The translations under genes were made by a program, and so were the position numbers. A stretch of 64,000 bases of DNA from Limnobacter litoralis. Lineage in GTDB: Bacteria; Pseudomonadota; Gammaproteobacteria; Burkholderiales; Burkholderiaceae_B. The stretch is from contig NZ_BSOJ01000006.1 in NCBI RefSeq assembly GCF_030160455.1, forward strand, positions 372,001 to 436,000, written 5' to 3'. Positions 36,556 to 45,665 of this stretch are shown here, piece by piece. Below the pieces are notes generated by a model that did no database searches, was not told the origin of the DNA, and saw nothing but the letters and a program-made list of their open reading frames with translations. Position 1 is the stretch's first letter. Each line of letters opens with the position of its first letter.

Positions 36556-37901
36556 GTTCAACTTGGATTGACGCACAGGGCACGGGACCTGGTGCGGGTG
36601 GCGAACGCGGAAATCCGCGGGGATCCGGATTGTTTAGCAAATCGGTGGGTTGGTTTGATGTGCTGTTTGCGGCACTGATGGCAGCCGCTGCGGGGTATGT
36701 GACGCACCGCTACGGGCAGTCCATCAATTACTATGAGATGGGCATTTTGTGGGCTGTTGTGCCCGTGGTCAGCTACATGGGCTACCGTTGGCGGTCTTTG
36801 CAGATTCTCGTCTTGGTGGTGGCTGCACTCAGTTTGCTCGGTGTGTCTTCGTATGCGGGTGATTTGCAGAACGGGGAAAAGAAGTTCTTCCTGAAATACC
36901 TGTTGTCCAGTCAGTCGGCCATTCTCTGGATGGGCGTGATGTTCGTCTGCGCAACAGTCTGTTACTGGCTCGGGCTGCTGGGCAGGTCACCCACGGCGTC
37001 TTTTGTGGGTACGGCCTTGACCTGGTGCGCTGTTGGCATGGGCTTTACTGGCATGTTCGTGCGTTGGTATGAAAGCTATCTGATCGGCGCGGATGTGGGG
37101 CACATTCCAGTTTCAAACCTGTATGAAGTGTTCGTGCTGTTCTCGCTGATTACTGGCTTGTTTTATCTGTTTTATGAACAGGTTTACAAGACCCGCCAGC
37201 TTGGTGCTTTTGTATTGCTGGTGGTGGTCGGTGCGGTTGGTTTTTTGGCCTGGTATGGCGTTGAAAGGCAGGCGTATGCCATTCAGCCCCTTGTGCCCGC
37301 TTTGCAAAGCTGGTGGATGAAAATCCACGTGCCTGCAAACTTTATTGGTTATGGCACTTTCTCTTTGGCGGCCATGGTGGCTTTTGCTTACCTGTTAAAG
37401 GTGCATGCCAACACCTCAAGCATGAAAGCCCTGGTGCCGGTTGGTTCGTTGGGCGTATTGATGTTCATCGAGCCTCTGGTGTTTCATGGCAAGGGCATCT
37501 CGGTCTATTGGGGTATGTATTTCGGCATTGGGTGCGTGATTGTAGGCGGCATTTTGTTGATGAGGCGTCGAATTGCAGAGGCACTGCCGCCCCTGGAAAC
37601 GCTGGATGACTTGATGTACAAGTCGATTGCCGTGGGCTTCGCGTTTTTCACTGTAGCGACCATTTTGGGCGCACTGTGGGCGGCTGACGCTTGGGGTGCC
37701 TACTGGCAGTGGGACCCGAAAGAAACCTGGGCGCTGGTGGTGTGGCTGAATTACGCAGCCTGGCTGCACATGCGTTTGGTCAAGGGATTGCGGGGCAATG
37801 TGGCTGCCTATTGGGCTCTGGTCGGTTTGCTGGTCACGGGCTTCGCGTTTCTGGGGGTCAACATGTTCCTGTCGGGCTTGCATTCCTACGGTGAGCTGTG
37901 A
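36552..37901 (+). CDS. ccsB: Cytochrome c biogenesis protein CcsB/CcsA (System II, WWD domain)
   Basis: The haem-handling partner of ResB. The tryptophan-rich periplasmic WWD motif (WGAYWQWDPKETWALVVWL) lies near residues 378-396, between hydrophobic helices, with histidines available as haem ligands on either side. At 449 aa it has about eight membrane segments. The ATG overlaps the resB stop. No ccmABCDEFGH genes are in the window, so the organism probably relies on System II, with dsbD as the reductant source. Confidence 0.94.
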   Translation: MSSTWIDAQGTGPGAGGERGNPRGSGLFSKSVGWFDVLFAALMAAAAGYVTHRYGQSINYYEMGILWAVVPVVSYMGYRWRSLQILVLVVAALSLLGVSSYAGDLQNGEKKFFLKYLLSSQSAILWMGVMFVCATVCYWLGLLGRSPTASFVGTALTWCAVGMGFTGMFVRWYESYLIGADVGHIPVSNLYEVFVLFSLITGLFYLFYEQVYKTRQLGAFVLLVVVGAVGFLAWYGVERQAYAIQPLVPALQSWWMKIHVPANFIGYGTFSLAAMVAFAYLLKVHANTSSMKALVPVGSLGVLMFIEPLVFHGKGISVYWGMYFGIGCVIVGGILLMRRRIAEALPPLETLDDLMYKSIAVGFAFFTVATILGALWAADAWGAYWQWDPKETWALVVWLNYAAWLHMRLVKGLRGNVAAYWALVGLLVTGFAFLGVNMFLSGLHSYGEL

Positions 37902-37969
37902 ATTTCGATTGAACAAATTGTATTTCGGCTAGACTAACTCCTAGATGTTGTTCATTTGGGGGTTTTTTT

Positions 37970-39010
37970 ATGGCAAACAGACACAGCTGGGATTTTCTGA
38001 AGGAGTCGGACGTGACACCCGAGGAGGTGTTCATGAAGCGACGCAAATTCATTCAGGCGCTGGGTGCCGGTTCTGTGGCTGGGCCTTTGGAAGGGTTGTC
38101 TGGCTTGGGTGCAACCCTCGGTGCGGCTGCCACTGCCACCGCAGGCACCTTGTGGTCAGCCAATGCGTTTGCGTCGTCCACCAAGCTTGAGGAGTTGCCC
38201 GACCTGCCTGCTCGGCCCAGTCCTTTGTCGACTCTCGAGAAGCCAACCCCTTCTGAAATTGTGACCACCTACAATAATTTTTATGAGTTTGGAACCGACA
38301 AAAAAGACCCCGCTCGGTACGCCGACACCCTTCAAACCAGGCCATGGTCTGTGATTGTGGAGGGTGAAGTCAAAAAGCCCCGAACATTTGAAATCGACTC
38401 CCTGATGAAGTTGGCACCCATGGAGCAGCGCATTTACCGGATGCGCTGTGTGGAAGCCTGGTCTGTCGTTGTGCCCTGGATTGGTTTTCCGCTGTCTGCC
38501 CTGTTGAAGGCGGTTGAGCCCACATCCAAGGCCAAGTACATTGCCTTTTATTCACTGGCCGACCCCAAACAGATGCCTGGTGTGGCCTCGCCCGTGCTGG
38601 AATGGCCCTACAAAGAAGGGCTTCGCATTGACGAGGCATACAACGAACTCACCCTTCTGACCTTTGGCCAGTATGGCAAGGTATTGCCGAATCAGAGCGG
38701 TGCGCCCGTCAGGCTCATCGTGCCCTGGAAATACGGATTCAAAAGTGCGAAGTCGATCGTGAAAATCAGATTGGTGGAGCAGCAACCGGCAACCAGCTGG
38801 AATGCCGCCAATCCCAGAGAGTACGGCTTTTATTCCAATGTCAATCCGACGGTGGATCACCCACGCTGGAGCCAGGCCACAGAGCGCCGATTGGGCGAGG
38901 GGGCCTTGGGTGGCCTGTTCACTCCGCGACGTAAAACCGAGATGTTCAATGGCTATGGTGAACAGGTGGCCAGCCTTTACAAAGGAATGGATTTGCGAAA
39001 GTGGTTCTGA
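37970..39010 (+). CDS. msrP: Protein-methionine-sulfoxide reductase catalytic subunit MsrP
   Basis: A periplasmic molybdopterin enzyme that repairs oxidised methionine in proteins. A Tat-type signal ([13 protein letters not shown], about residues 23-35) precedes the mature domain. C160 in [10 protein letters not shown] is the expected molybdenum ligand. The 346-aa length is normal. It overlaps msrQ by 10 nt. The first 20 residues before the Tat motif ([20 protein letters not shown]) are a longer n-region, as in many MsrP homologues. Confidence 0.94.
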   Translation: MANRHSWDFLKESDVTPEEVFMKRRKFIQALGAGSVAGPLEGLSGLGATLGAAATATAGTLWSANAFASSTKLEELPDLPARPSPLSTLEKPTPSEIVTTYNNFYEFGTDKKDPARYADTLQTRPWSVIVEGEVKKPRTFEIDSLMKLAPMEQRIYRMRCVEAWSVVVPWIGFPLSALLKAVEPTSKAKYIAFYSLADPKQMPGVASPVLEWPYKEGLRIDEAYNELTLLTFGQYGKVLPNQSGAPVRLIVPWKYGFKSAKSIVKIRLVEQQPATSWNAANPREYGFYSNVNPTVDHPRWSQATERRLGEGALGGLFTPRRKTEMFNGYGEQVASLYKGMDLRKWF

Positions 39011-39612
39011 ATGTGAGACGGCTGGCATGGCTGTTGTGCAGCCTGCCTTTTTTGTGGCTTTTGCTAGGGGCATTCACGGTAAATCTGGGTGCCAACCCCG
39101 TTGAGACACTGGAGCACGAAACCGGCAGCTGGGCGCTGAATTTTCTGTTGGCCAGTTTGGCGGTTACGCCTCTGCGGACGCTCACCGGTCGTCATGAGCT
39201 CGCCCCCTTAAGAAGAACGCTGGGTTTGTTTGGCTTTTCCTATGCAGTTTTGCACTTTTCGATCTACCTGTTTTTGGACAGGTCTTTGTTGTGGTCAGAG
39301 ATATTGAAAGACTTGACCAAGCGTCCCTATGTGATGCTGGGTATGGCCGCTTTGCTGACTTTGCTGGTGTTGGCTTGTACATCGCCGAAGCGCGTGGTTC
39401 GGCGGCTTGGTGCGCAAAGGTGGAAAGTGATTCATCGCCTGGCTTATCTGGCCGCGCCTTTGGCGGTGGGGCATTACCTGTGGTTGAAGTGGGACAAAAA
39501 CCTGCTGGAGGATCCGCTGATTTATGCAGCGGTGTTGACCAGTTTGCTGGGCTACCGAGTAGTCGCAAGGCTGCGCCGGTCAGCCTCGCGATCGGCACTG
39601 GATTCAGCTTAG
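39001..39612 (+). CDS. msrQ: Membrane haem b subunit MsrQ
   Basis: MsrQ passes electrons from the respiratory chain to MsrP. The 203-aa protein has about six hydrophobic helices of the ferric-reductase-like type, with histidines in helical contexts ([26 protein letters not shown]) suited to bind haem b. It starts with GTG inside the end of msrP; a GTG four codons later is also possible. Its stop overlaps the lysA stop on the other strand by 4 nt. Confidence 0.93.
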   Translation: MVLNVRRLAWLLCSLPFLWLLLGAFTVNLGANPVETLEHETGSWALNFLLASLAVTPLRTLTGRHELAPLRRTLGLFGFSYAVLHFSIYLFLDRSLLWSEILKDLTKRPYVMLGMAALLTLLVLACTSPKRVVRRLGAQRWKVIHRLAYLAAPLAVGHYLWLKWDKNLLEDPLIYAAVLTSLLGYRVVARLRRSASRSALDSA

Positions 39613-40943
39613 AGGTTTTGCTCGCAACGCAGCTGGTCCTCGATGGTTTCGCGCTTGCGGATCAAGCGAACCTGACCCTTGTCGATCAGTATTTCGGCAG
39701 CACGCCCCCGGCTGTTGTAATTGGATGCCATGGTTTGCCCGTAGGCACCCGCAGACAGGATTGCCAACACGTCGCCCGGTGCGACGGCCAGTTCACGGTT
39801 GCGTGCAAGCCAGTCTCCCGATTCGCACACTGGTCCTACGACGTCATAGACGGCGCTTGGCTTGTCTTGTTCGATGATCAGTGGTGTGACGCCGTGGAAA
39901 GCCTCGTACATGGCGGGGCGCATCAGGTCGTTCATGGCTGCATCCACAATGGCAAAATTCTTGTCTTCATTTTGCTTCAAGAATTCAACCTGCGTTAACA
40001 ACACGCCTGCGTTTCCGACAATCGAGCGGCCGGGCTCGAACGAAAGGCTGGGCATGGCGCGCCCGGACTGTGCAGCCCAGTGCCGGATTTTTTCGATCAG
40101 TTTGGGCAGCACGTCCGCTGGTTTGGGGGGAGTTTCGTCTCGGTACCGAATACCAATGCCACCGCCAAGATCCAGGTGGTGAATGTGAATACCTTGTGTG
40201 GCCAATTGGTCGAGCAGCGCCAACACACGGTCCAGGGCATCGAAGTAGGGACTGGCATCGGTCAATTGAGACCCGATGTGGCAGTCGATGCCGTGTACCT
40301 GCAGGAAGGGGTGTGCGTTTGCAAAAGCGTACACGCGGGGTGCCAGCTGCATGCTGATGCCGAATTTGTTTTCTTTCAGGCCTGTGGAAATGTAGGGGTG
40401 CGTTTTGGCATCCACATCGGGGTTGACACGCAGAGAGACCTTCGCTGGCTTGCCCAGCTTCTCAGCCACCTCGGCAATGCGGTGCATTTCCTGTTCGGAT
40501 TCGACATTGAAGCAGCCCACACCCTGGTTCAGGGCGTAGGTAATTTCTTCGACTGTTTTTCCAACCCCGGCAAACACCGCTTTGGCTGGCGAAGCCCCGG
40601 CCGCGATGATGCGGGCAAGTTCACCGGCGGAGACAATGTCAAAACCCGCACCCTCATCGGCCAGCAACTTCAGAATGTGAATATTGGAGTTGGCTTTAAC
40701 CGCGTAACAGATGGTGACCTCGGCCAGGCCTTTGCAGGCTTGGGCATAACTCTGAAAGGCGTCCCGAATTTCCGCCCCGCTGTACACGTACAAAGGCGTA
40801 CCGAACTGTGTCGCCAGGCTCTGCAGGTCGGCGTGTTCGATATGGAGTTTGGCCGGCGAGCCCAGAAATTGAAGGTGACGCGACAGGCTGCTTGGGGCGA
40901 CTTGGTTGTTTTGCACGGTAGAATCGGATTGTAAAGGTTTCAA
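39609..40943 (-). CDS. lysA: Diaminopimelate decarboxylase
   Basis: LysA decarboxylates meso-diaminopimelate to lysine, the last step of lysine synthesis. The PLP lysine is in ICYAVKANSN, and CHIGSQL, GGGIGIRY and the C-terminal YDVVGPVCESGDWLA active-site motif are intact. The frame starts at TTG (40943), whose TTGA overlaps the lptM stop and suggests coupling; GTG at codon 10 is an alternative. Pairing with lptM directly upstream is common in proteobacteria. Confidence 0.95.
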   Translation of the reverse strand: MKPLQSDSTVQNNQVAPSSLSRHLQFLGSPAKLHIEHADLQSLATQFGTPLYVYSGAEIRDAFQSYAQACKGLAEVTICYAVKANSNIHILKLLADEGAGFDIVSAGELARIIAAGASPAKAVFAGVGKTVEEITYALNQGVGCFNVESEQEMHRIAEVAEKLGKPAKVSLRVNPDVDAKTHPYISTGLKENKFGISMQLAPRVYAFANAHPFLQVHGIDCHIGSQLTDASPYFDALDRVLALLDQLATQGIHIHHLDLGGGIGIRYRDETPPKPADVLPKLIEKIRHWAAQSGRAMPSLSFEPGRSIVGNAGVLLTQVEFLKQNEDKNFAIVDAAMNDLMRPAMYEAFHGVTPLIIEQDKPSAVYDVVGPVCESGDWLARNRELAVAPGDVLAILSAGAYGQTMASNYNSRGRAAEILIDKGQVRLIRKRETIEDQLRCEQNL

Positions 40944-41110
40944 GGCTGTTTGGATGGTTGCTGTTGTTGCGACGGAGAATCATAGCCAGCCGGTTTCTGC
41001 ATAGGTGCTGGCGGATTAGGCAGGTAGAGCGGCCCACGTTGGCCACAAGCGCTGAGGCCAAGCAGCAACCCAATCATCAGGGCAACAGTTTTTAGAGGTT
41101 TAAGTGACAT
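40940..41110 (-). CDS. lptM: Small lipoprotein LptM (YifL family)
   Basis: A 56-aa lipoprotein: a hydrophobic signal ending LSA-C22, then the family signature CGQRGPLYLP and a Pro/Gln-rich tail. LptM aids disulfide maturation of the LptD/E lipopolysaccharide translocon in E. coli. The ATG at 41110 is preferred to an upstream extension because it puts the signal at the start. Its start codon overlaps the cyaY start codon on the other strand by two bases, and its TGA overlaps the lysA TTG. Confidence 0.88.
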   Translation of the reverse strand: MSLKPLKTVALMIGLLLGLSACGQRGPLYLPNPPAPMQKPAGYDSPSQQQQPSKQP

Positions 41111-41438
41111 GACAGATTCAGAATTTGGCGACCGGGTTGACAACACACTAGTTCAAGTTGAAGAGTATATTGAATCTCTTGTGGATGCGCTTGATATTGA
41201 TGCGGATTCAAGCCGTGCGGGCAACGTACTCACTCTGGATTTCGATGGGTTCGGAAAGATCATTCTGAACAGTCAGGTTGCCAATCACGAGCTTTGGGTG
41301 GCCGCAAAATCGGGTGGATTTCACTACCGTCTGACCGACAACGAATGGGTCAACACACGCACGGGCCAGCCTTTTGCAAGCCACTTCGTTGAAATTTTGT
41401 CAGGCCAGCTGGGGCAGCAATGCCCCCCGCTGAGCTGA
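41109..41438 (+). CDS. cyaY: Iron donor protein CyaY (frataxin family)
   Basis: Frataxin-like regulator or iron carrier for Fe-S cluster assembly. The acidic first helix (DSEFGDRVDNTLVQVEEYIE) and the beta-sheet core ending WVAAKSGGFHYRL..EWVNTRTGQPF are characteristic; 109 aa is the usual length. GAGG lies about 10 nt upstream of the ATG. It converges on mrcA with a 4-nt gap. Confidence 0.93.
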   Translation: MTDSEFGDRVDNTLVQVEEYIESLVDALDIDADSSRAGNVLTLDFDGFGKIILNSQVANHELWVAAKSGGFHYRLTDNEWVNTRTGQPFASHFVEILSGQLGQQCPPLS

Positions 41439-41442
41439 CGTT

Positions 41443-43890
41443 TCATCGTCCAAACAGTTTTTCGATCTGATCTGGCCCTTGCTTGTCAAACTTGGACGGC
41501 GTGTTGTTGTCGCTGTGGGGGGCTGGTGGTGAGGTTTTCGCGCCATCCCCCCCGGTGATGGCATTGCCCAGCCCTTTCAGGAAATTGAACAGGCTGGGAA
41601 TGTCACCGCCATCGTTCTTGACACCTAGTTTTTCAATGCCACCGTTGCCTGGTGTGAATTCCGAGTAATAGTATTCATCGTTTACAAAGGTCACGCCGGG
41701 CGGCACCACCTGGGGTTTCACGGGTGCATCTTTCAGTGCCACCTTCATGTAGTCCAGCCAGATCGGCAGGGCGAGACCGCCACCTGTTTCGCGATTGCCC
41801 AGGTTTTTGGGTTGATCGTAACCCACCCATGCAATGGCCACCAGGTCGGGGTTAAATCCGGCGAACCAGGCGTCGTGACTGTCGTTGGTGGTGCCGGTTT
41901 TGCCCATGATGTCGTCTCGGCCAAGTGCCTTTGCCCTGACGCCAGTGCCGTGTTCAACAACACCGCGAAGCAAGCGTTGCATCATGAATGCGTTTCGCGC
42001 ATCGATCACGCGGTTGGCTTCGTCGCCTGAGACCGCTGGGCGAGCCTGGGCGACAATGCGGCCTTGTCCGTCCTTGATTTTTTCAATCAGGTAAGGCTTG
42101 ATTCGATAACCCCCGTTGGAGAAGACCGAGTAAGCACTGGCCATTTGTAGCGGGTTGGTTGTGATCGCACCCAGTGCCATGGTGAGGTAAGGGGGCACGT
42201 CTGCCGGGTCAAAGCCGAAGCGGGTTGCCCATTGCTGGGCGTAGGCGGGTGTGATGTATTGCAGAATCCGGATGGACACCATGTTCTTTGAATGGGCCAG
42301 GCCGTCCCTCATCAGCATGGGGCCATCGTATTTGTTGTCGTAGTTTTTGGGATTCCAGTCTTTGCCGCCTGGCGTGTTGGCCGGAAAACTGATGGGCTCG
42401 TCATTGATGATGGTGGTCGGTGTGACGCCTTTTTCGAGCGACGCGGAATACACAAAAGGTTTAAACGACGAACCGGGTTGACGTGTGGATTGCGTCACGT
42501 GGTTGAACTTGTTCAGACTGTATTCAAAACCGCCTGCCAATGCCCGGATTGCGCCATTGTGGGAGTCTAGTGAAACCAGTGCACCCTGCACTTCGGGGAT
42601 CTGGGTCAGAATCGGATCCTGCCCGTCTTTGACCAAAATACGAACCACTGCACCGCGTTTCAGCCGTTTGTTGGAAGGGGCACGTGGGTTCAACCAGCTT
42701 TCGGCTGGTTTGATGTTTTTGCCAGTCAGCTTGATGACGTCACCTGCACCTCGTGACACGTCCACTTCCTGTGGAGTGGCTGACAGAACCACGGCACTCT
42801 GCAGTTCGTCGTAGTCCGGGTAATCGCCGATGCTGTCCGCAATCACTTCTTCGGCTTTCGCAGCGTCATCCGGTAATTCAATGAAGCCTTCAGGGCCGCG
42901 ATAGTATTGGCGGGTTTCATACTCTTCCAGGCCATCACGCAGGGCTGTTTGAGCCGCGTTCTGTTCTTTGGCTTTCAAAGTGGTGATCACGGTGATGCCT
43001 GCTGTGTAGGCTTCATCTCCATACATTTCGACGGCGGCTTGGCGCGCCATTTCAGCGGCGTAGTCAGCGTCAACCGGATAAAGGCTGGCTGACCGCTTGC
43101 CGCGGTAAACCAGTTTTTCAGTCAGCGCTTGCTTGTATTGGTCGTCAGTGATGTATTTCAGTTCGTGCATGCGGTTGAGCACGTACTCTTGACGCAGCTT
43201 GGCCCGTTTTGGATTAACGATCGGGTTGTATGCCGATGGCGCTTTGGGCAGCCCTGCCAGCATGGCCGCTTCGGCGGGGTCGATGTCCTGAAGACGCTTG
43301 CCAAAATAAATCTGTGAGGCTGCAGAGAAACCGTAGGCACGCTGGCCGAGGTAAATCTGGTTGATGTACAACTCCAGGATTTTGTCTTTGGAAAGGTCGG
43401 CTTCGATTTTGTAAGAAAGCAACACTTCATAGAATTTGCGGGTCCAGGTTTTCTCGCGGCTCAAGAAGAAGTTGCGCGCAACCTGCATGGTGATCGTGCT
43501 GGCACCCTGGCCTTTGCCGCCGTGAATCAGGTTGGACAAAGCTGCCCGAACCACGCCCAGGTAATCAATGCCCCCGTGTTCATAAAAACGGTCGTCTTCA
43601 GCAGCCAGAATGGCGTGCTGCATGACCAGCGGCACCTGGGAAATGTCCACCGGGCGACGCCTTTCTTCTCCGAACTCGGCAATCAGTTCACCGTCGGAGG
43701 TCAGCACGCGCAGCGGCACCTTGGGGCGGTAGTCTGTGAGCGAGGCCAGATCGGGCAGCTTGGGGTACACAAGGGCCAGTGCGGTGCCGACCAGCAGTGC
43801 ACCAGCCAGGCCCAGGCCGACCAACACCATCAGCAATTTGGTGACAAATCCTTGTTGGGCCTGTTTCGTGGATGATTTTGAATGGATCAC
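41443..43890 (-). CDS. mrcA: Penicillin-binding protein 1A
   Basis: Bifunctional peptidoglycan synthase in the inner membrane. After a membrane anchor (about 18-42) comes the glycosyltransferase domain with catalytic E98 (AEDDRFYEHGG) and GASTITMQVARNFFL. The transpeptidase has S474 and K477 (GSSFKP), SKN in HSKNMVS and KTGTTNDSHDAWF. At 815 aa it is full length, with a disordered C-terminal tail. The start is GTG at 43890. The head-to-head position with pilM is a conserved proteobacterial arrangement. Confidence 0.95.
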   Translation of the reverse strand: MIHSKSSTKQAQQGFVTKLLMVLVGLGLAGALLVGTALALVYPKLPDLASLTDYRPKVPLRVLTSDGELIAEFGEERRRPVDISQVPLVMQHAILAAEDDRFYEHGGIDYLGVVRAALSNLIHGGKGQGASTITMQVARNFFLSREKTWTRKFYEVLLSYKIEADLSKDKILELYINQIYLGQRAYGFSAASQIYFGKRLQDIDPAEAAMLAGLPKAPSAYNPIVNPKRAKLRQEYVLNRMHELKYITDDQYKQALTEKLVYRGKRSASLYPVDADYAAEMARQAAVEMYGDEAYTAGITVITTLKAKEQNAAQTALRDGLEEYETRQYYRGPEGFIELPDDAAKAEEVIADSIGDYPDYDELQSAVVLSATPQEVDVSRGAGDVIKLTGKNIKPAESWLNPRAPSNKRLKRGAVVRILVKDGQDPILTQIPEVQGALVSLDSHNGAIRALAGGFEYSLNKFNHVTQSTRQPGSSFKPFVYSASLEKGVTPTTIINDEPISFPANTPGGKDWNPKNYDNKYDGPMLMRDGLAHSKNMVSIRILQYITPAYAQQWATRFGFDPADVPPYLTMALGAITTNPLQMASAYSVFSNGGYRIKPYLIEKIKDGQGRIVAQARPAVSGDEANRVIDARNAFMMQRLLRGVVEHGTGVRAKALGRDDIMGKTGTTNDSHDAWFAGFNPDLVAIAWVGYDQPKNLGNRETGGGLALPIWLDYMKVALKDAPVKPQVVPPGVTFVNDEYYYSEFTPGNGGIEKLGVKNDGGDIPSLFNFLKGLGNAITGGDGAKTSPPAPHSDNNTPSKFDKQGPDQIEKLFGR

Positions 43891-43987
43891 GGGCTGTTTG
43901 TCTGTGAGTAAGGTTGCAACATTGTAATCGCCAAACCGATGGAATAACCGAGGGGTGACTCAAGGTGGGGGTGCGCTGCTTCCTCAC

Positions 43988-44028
43988 CCTAACGGATTGA
44001 CCCTCGCATGAGGGTTAGGATCAATCCG
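43988..44028 (+). promoter_or_regulatory. Bipartite inverted repeats in the pilM leader
   Basis: CGGATTGA (43993-44000) pairs with TCAATCCG (44021-44028) around an inner CCCTC (44001-44005)/GAGGG (44010-44014) hairpin, and CTTTTTG follows, as in a terminator. CCTAAC (43988-43993) can instead pair with GTTAGG (44014-44019), extending the inner hairpin and breaking the outer stem. The set ends 42 nt before the pilM ATG. A transcription switch for the pilus operon is inferred. Confidence 0.5.
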
Positions 44029-44070
44029 CTTTTTGACTAACCTGAAGGTCTTCAATCCCAGTGTTTGGTT

Positions 44071-45051
44071 ATGAAAAATTATCTGCTTGATCTCAGACAG
44101 AAGTTAAAACCCTTGGTTCCTGTCCTGTCGATGTCCGTGCATGAGCATGGGTGCAGATGGGTCTACGGAATGGTGCGTCAATCCAACGTATTGTCATTCA
44201 ATGCCATTCGTTGTTCGGGGGGATCTGATCTCGAATCGGGAACAAGCATTTCCGGTGATTCATTGAACGCAGGTCTATTGGGTGGTTTCATCCAAGATGC
44301 CCTGGGAAAGATTTCATCCTGTGGCCTGGTCAAGCCCTCCGCAGTGGTCTATTCAATACCCGCAAGTCGGGCCTTCATGTGCGAGCTGGTCTCTGAGTCG
44401 GGAAGTTCAGAGGAGGACCTCCGGTTTCAGATTGAAGATTTGCTGGCAGCAGCGGTGGGCGACCAGACTGATGAGATGGTCTACGACTGGCAAACCAAGC
44501 TGGATACTTCGACAAATGATCAGGGCGATCCTCTGGTTGTGGCCGCAGTTCTCAAAAAATTGCTGGATGAGATTTTGCAGGCCAGCAAGGCCAGCCAGTT
44601 GAAATGTTTGGGGGTCACACTCGACAACATCGCGGCCGTGAACGGCTATTTACAGGCTGCAAGCAAACATCACCAGACGGGCAATCCCAAATTTTTGTTG
44701 TATGGAGAAATTTGCAAGCACCGGGTTCGCTTGGCGGTTTTTATTGAGGGCTTTTTGTGCCATGAAAGTCAGGATTTCAGCGATCAGGGCTTTTCGGTCG
44801 TCCAGTCTGTAGCGTCGCTGGAGAAGCTCGTCGGTGTGTGGGCTCGCGGTGATCAAGACCAGGGCGAGGGCACAGTCAGATTGATTGTCGGTGGCGATTT
44901 GATGGCATCCAAAACTGCAATATCGACCATCAAACGCAGTCGCTTACTGGCTGACAAGCTGTTCGAAATTCGTCCATTGCCACAAATCCGGGAACACTGG
45001 CATGCCGATGTGGTTGCATATGGCGCGCTGGAGGGCATGCCATGCGCGTAA
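44071..45051 (+). CDS. pilM: Type IV pilus assembly protein PilM (divergent)
   Basis: First gene of a pilMNOPQ set. PilM is the actin-like cytoplasmic platform protein that binds the PilN N-terminus. The call rests on position, size (326 aa) and weak resemblance: the usual N-terminal GID-type nucleotide motif is not evident (it reads LSMSVHEHGCRWVYGMV). The ATG at 44071 has a poor ribosome-binding site. It overlaps pilN by 10 nt. Confidence 0.78.
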   Translation: MKNYLLDLRQKLKPLVPVLSMSVHEHGCRWVYGMVRQSNVLSFNAIRCSGGSDLESGTSISGDSLNAGLLGGFIQDALGKISSCGLVKPSAVVYSIPASRAFMCELVSESGSSEEDLRFQIEDLLAAAVGDQTDEMVYDWQTKLDTSTNDQGDPLVVAAVLKKLLDEILQASKASQLKCLGVTLDNIAAVNGYLQAASKHHQTGNPKFLLYGEICKHRVRLAVFIEGFLCHESQDFSDQGFSVVQSVASLEKLVGVWARGDQDQGEGTVRLIVGGDLMASKTAISTIKRSRLLADKLFEIRPLPQIREHWHADVVAYGALEGMPCA

Positions 45052-45665
45052 TCCTTTTCAATTTGACCCCTTATCGGGAACGTCGCGAGGCATTGCAGCG
45101 GCAATTGTTTCTGGGTGAGTCGATGTTGGTGTTGCTCGGCGCCTTGTTGCTTTGCTGGTCAGTGAACTCGGTTCTCGATGAAAAGGTGAACGCCAAACAG
45201 GCGTATCTGGATCGAATTCATGCCCTTCAACAAACTGTGGCAGACCGTGTGGCTGAGGTGGATGGCATCAAGAAGAAGCTGACCACTCTTCGTCGGCAGG
45301 TGAGTGTCCTGAAATCGATTGAATCGGATTCCAGGTTTTCCAGTGAACTGTTGTCTGTCATCGACCAGTCCATTCCCCAAGGTATGGCATTGAAGCGAAT
45401 TGTGGTGAGTCGAGACAAGGTGTTTTTGATTGGGCGTACCGACAATGTCAACACCTTGGCACGGTGGGTTGCCTACCTAAAGCGGTTTCCCAAAGTGTAC
45501 AGCGATGCTTCGTTGATCAGTGTCACCTTGGCCCAAGACACCAAGACCAACGACAAAGGAATAGCACCGGCAGATGCGCTCCACGATTTTGAATTGCAGC
45601 TGAAGGTGGCGGCCCCTTCGCTTGATTTGGGACAACCCGCGGAGGATGGCAGTGATAGAACTTGA
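45042..45665 (+). CDS. pilN: Type IV pilus assembly protein PilN
   Basis: An inner-membrane alignment-complex protein. The short cytoplasmic N-terminus carries FNLTPYRERRE, the PilM-binding motif (usually NLLPYR). One membrane helix (about 28-45) and a coiled-coil (about 50-90) precede a small periplasmic ferredoxin-like domain. At 207 aa the length is normal. It overlaps both pilM and pilO. Confidence 0.9.
   Translation: MRVILFNLTPYRERREALQRQLFLGESMLVLLGALLLCWSVNSVLDEKVNAKQAYLDRIHALQQTVADRVAEVDGIKKKLTTLRRQVSVLKSIESDSRFSSELLSVIDQSIPQGMALKRIVVSRDKVFLIGRTDNVNTLARWVAYLKRFPKVYSDASLISVTLAQDTKTNDKGIAPADALHDFELQLKVAAPSLDLGQPAEDGSDRT

Noticed and set aside
37909-37935. Possible msrP promoter TTGAAC / TAGACT
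   Set aside because: The spacer is only 15 nt and both boxes are weak; not enough to call.
40080-40934. 284-codon plus-strand frame opposite lysA
   Set aside because: Antisense to a clear lysA; its sequence follows the lysA codon pattern and has no recognised domain or ribosome-binding site.
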